Positions 5,414 through 7,324 of a DNA stretch of 7,324 nt are shown here, in pieces. Positions within the stretch are counted from its first letter, which is position 1. Each line of letters starts with the position of its first letter. Location of the stretch: the NCBI GenBank assembly GCA_965372385.1, contig CBDVCD010000172.1, positions 1 through 7,324 of the forward strand, given 5' to 3'. The stretch is from JASJBU01 sp965372385 (GTDB lineage: Bacteria > Pseudomonadota > Gammaproteobacteria > Chromatiales > Chromatiaceae). The notes beneath the pieces were generated by a model that saw nothing but the letters and a program-made list of their open reading frames with translations, was not told the origin of the DNA and ran no database searches. Position numbers and translations under genes: made by a program.

Positions 5414-5512
5414 GTTGTCTGCCCCGTGGAAAGATTGCTCAGTTCATATTGAAGTATATTAATCTTTTTGCATAAACGATGCGTGGATTTTTTATCAATT
5501 GCCTGATTGGAA
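5414..5512 (-). promoter_or_regulatory. AT-rich spacer, possible ppk2 promoter
   Basis: This space between clc and ppk2 is much more AT-rich than its flanks. On the minus strand it holds TTGATA (5498-5493) and, further on, overlapping -10-like hexamers TAATAT and TATACT (TATACT at 5458-5453), but no pair has ideal spacing. No hairpin with a T-run is seen after the clc stop, so read-through from clc into ppk2 is possible. Confidence 0.25.
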
Positions 5513-7246
5513 TCAAAACCGATAGGCCGACTCGATCTGCTCCCTGGTCAGGATGCCCTGAATGGTTACAGCTCGGTGACGATCGACCCTTTCCACATAG
5601 AGGGCTTCGGCGCCGCTCTCCTGCAGCTTCTCCATCGCTTCCTGGAGGCTGGCCAGCATGGAGATGCTGGTGAGCTGGTAACGGCGGGCCGGAATTTCCA
5701 GCAGATCGAGTTCATCCCCGTTGCCCTCTTCGATGTTGCGGGCCAGATCCACCCCGGGCATCAGGGCCAGAGTGTCGGTGTCTTTATCGTCAATCAGGAT
5801 CCATTCCGGGGCCTGTTCGAGGATGTGAGCGGCTGAATCCCGAGTCAGCAGTGAGCTGCAGTGCAGAAAGTTACGTTTCATGACGCTGGCAACCCCCACC
5901 CGACGCAAAGACTGCATGACCGGGTCAGTGCGATAATCGAGTCCGCTCGACTGCAGTATGGTGATGAAAAGGGACTTCTTTTGAAACAGTTCGCTGCTGG
6001 TCAGACTGGCTACCACAATGGCCAGCATACCGGGCATCACCACCTGAGGGTTGTGGGTCAGCTCGATGATCGCGGTCAAAGCAGCCAGCGGGGCCTGCAG
6101 GCTGGCGCCCATCACCGCACCCATACCGATCAGGGCATAGAAACCCGGGTCGGACACAGGTCCCTCGAAAATCAGTCCTGGAAGTGGCGCAATCACACCC
6201 CCCAAGGCGGCGCCGATAAAGAATGCGGGGCCGATCATGCCACCGGGTATGCCGAGTCCGATGCAGGCGGAGGTGGCAATGATCTTCACTACGACCAAGA
6301 GGATGAGCAGGGTAAATGCGGCTTGCCCCAACAGAATGGTATTGACCGTGTCATAACCGATACCGAGCACTTCGGGGGCCAGCAGGCCACATAGACCGGC
6401 GATAAAGCCTGCAAGGGTCGTCCGCTGCCAGAATGCGAGGTTACGGCTTTTTCCCGAGGTCCACTGCAGCAGATGGACAAAGGCCGCCGACGCAGTCCCG
6501 GCAGCCAAGCCAAGCAACAGGACGATGCTAAGCTCCTGCATGGAGCCCAGATGCAGGACTGAGACCTGGAACGCCTTTTCGCCTCCCAGGAAGTAGAGGG
6601 AGAGGCTGTTGGCGCGGACCGCGGCCAGCATGATGGGAATGAAACTGGCCAAGGTGTACTCCATCACGATCACTTCGAGGGAGAAGATCACCCCGGCCAG
6701 GGGTGTATCGAAAGATGCCGCAATGCCGGCAGCCGCCCCGCAGCCGACCAGGGTACGGATACTGTTGTTGGGCAGGGATAGATTCTGCCCCAGTAGAGAT
6801 CCACTGGCCGCCCCGAGAAACACATGGGGGCCTTCCCGGCCCACCGAATGACCGCTGATGATGGCAATGGCGGCACCGAAAAACTGCAGCAGAAACTCCC
6901 GCAGGCCGAGATGACCCTGGTGGTAAGCGAGCCGTTCCATGATCCGGGGGATACCCAGTACATATAATCCCTTGGCATAGCGGTGGAAGACGAGGCCAAT
7001 CAGGAGCCCGCCTGCCAGGGGGAGCAAAAAGCGCACTAAGGGTGGCAAGGCCTCATAGTTCTCTGGCAGATGGCCAGGCAACATACCGGCCTGGCTGGAT
7101 TCAACTGCCAGGCGGAAGGCAACAATCACGGCTCCAGCGAGAAAGCCTGTCAGCAGACCCAGGCCGGAGAGCTGAAGCAGCGCGTCGGGTCGAGAGAGGT
7201 GCAGGCGGTGGCGCTCCAACCAGTTTGCAATGGCTTCGGAAAACAA
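5513..7246 (-). CDS. ClC-family chloride channel or transporter with CBS domains
   Basis: This inner-membrane protein moves chloride or similar anions. Counting from TTG 7261 (582 residues), the membrane domain spans about 30-435. The gating-glutamate motif GREGP is at 141-145 (Glu143), followed by AASFDTPLAGVIFSLEV (181-197) and GLGIPGGMIGPAFF (335-348). Residues 445-582 form a CBS pair (VASVMKRNFL near 457), a likely nucleotide-sensing module. Several pore positions depart from E. coli ClC-ec1: the GSGIP serine becomes Leu102, the inner proton glutamate becomes Val197, and the central tyrosine aligns with Phe432. The motif LGIPRIMERLAYHQG resembles the Pseudomonas-type subfamily. An in-frame stop lies just upstream of TTG 7261. 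TTG 7246 is preferred because GGAG sits nine bases before it, giving 577 residues. Whether it is a channel or a proton exchanger is open. Confidence 0.95.
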   Translation of the reverse strand: MFSEAIANWLERHRLHLSRPDALLQLSGLGLLTGFLAGAVIVAFRLAVESSQAGMLPGHLPENYEALPPLVRFLLPLAGGLLIGLVFHRYAKGLYVLGIPRIMERLAYHQGHLGLREFLLQFFGAAIAIISGHSVGREGPHVFLGAASGSLLGQNLSLPNNSIRTLVGCGAAAGIAASFDTPLAGVIFSLEVIVMEYTLASFIPIMLAAVRANSLSLYFLGGEKAFQVSVLHLGSMQELSIVLLLGLAAGTASAAFVHLLQWTSGKSRNLAFWQRTTLAGFIAGLCGLLAPEVLGIGYDTVNTILLGQAAFTLLILLVVVKIIATSACIGLGIPGGMIGPAFFIGAALGGVIAPLPGLIFEGPVSDPGFYALIGMGAVMGASLQAPLAALTAIIELTHNPQVVMPGMLAIVVASLTSSELFQKKSLFITILQSSGLDYRTDPVMQSLRRVGVASVMKRNFLHCSSLLTRDSAAHILEQAPEWILIDDKDTDTLALMPGVDLARNIEEGNGDELDLLEIPARRYQLTSISMLASLQEAMEKLQESGAEALYVERVDRHRAVTIQGILTREQIESAYRF

Positions 7247-7307
7247 TGTGATGGACTCCAATCAGGGTAGAATAGCTGATTGCCAAACATAACGGAGAGT
7301 AGCAACC

Positions 7308-7324
7308 TTGTCAGCTACCATGAT
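7308..7324 (+). CDS. Probable 5' end of a divergent gene (partial)
   Basis: TTG at 7308 is preceded by GGAG (7294-7297) at a 10-base spacing, and the frame (L/M-S-A-T-M) runs off the window. An in-frame ATG follows at 7320 but lies farther from the ribosome site. A TAGAAT hexamer at 7268-7273 could be its -10 box. With only five codons, nothing can be said about function. Confidence 0.35.

Noticed and set aside
5861..6394. Long plus-strand open frame inside clc
   Set aside because: It is antisense to a well-conserved ClC membrane domain and encodes no recognisable protein.

Overview
The window looks like chromosomal DNA of a gammaproteobacterium of roughly mid-50s % GC. The evidence is protein style (PurE, TsaC, MlaC, class I PPK2, and a CBS-domain ClC of a type I associate with Pseudomonas and relatives), the outer-membrane lipid-transport component MlaC, and intergenic spaces packed with palindromic repeats. 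A sulfur-oxidiser-like lineage is possible, but that is only an impression. No phage, transposase, CRISPR array, tRNA or rRNA is visible.

Layout. Positions 1-216 hold no gene but several short hairpins. On the minus strand purE (782-1303) overlaps tsaC (217-792), so they are probably co-transcribed. On the plus strand follow mlaC (1469-2074), a probable terminator (2114-2194), a long leader built almost wholly of consecutive hairpins (2256-2523), and a secreted methionine-rich repeat protein (2530-3312) ending in a strong bidirectional terminator (3348-3374). Converging on it from the minus strand is a membrane methyltransferase of the PEMT/isoprenylcysteine methyltransferase type (3378-4049). 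A gene-free block (4050-4498) holds three imperfect tandem copies of a palindrome-rich repeat. Then, still on minus, come polyphosphate kinase 2 (4499-5413) and a ClC chloride channel/transporter with C-terminal CBS domains (5513-7246). The last bases probably start a divergent plus-strand gene.

Function. The conserved genes are housekeeping (purine synthesis, tRNA t6A formation) or envelope and stress related (lipid trafficking, polyphosphate/nucleotide energetics, anion transport). They do not form one obvious pathway. The most unusual parts are the hairpin-tiled leader with the Met-rich periplasmic protein it precedes, and the mosaic tandem repeat whose central hairpin comes in two sizes. 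Both are sequence observations; their functions are unknown. Three genes appear to use TTG starts (tsaC, clc and the partial gene at the right edge).
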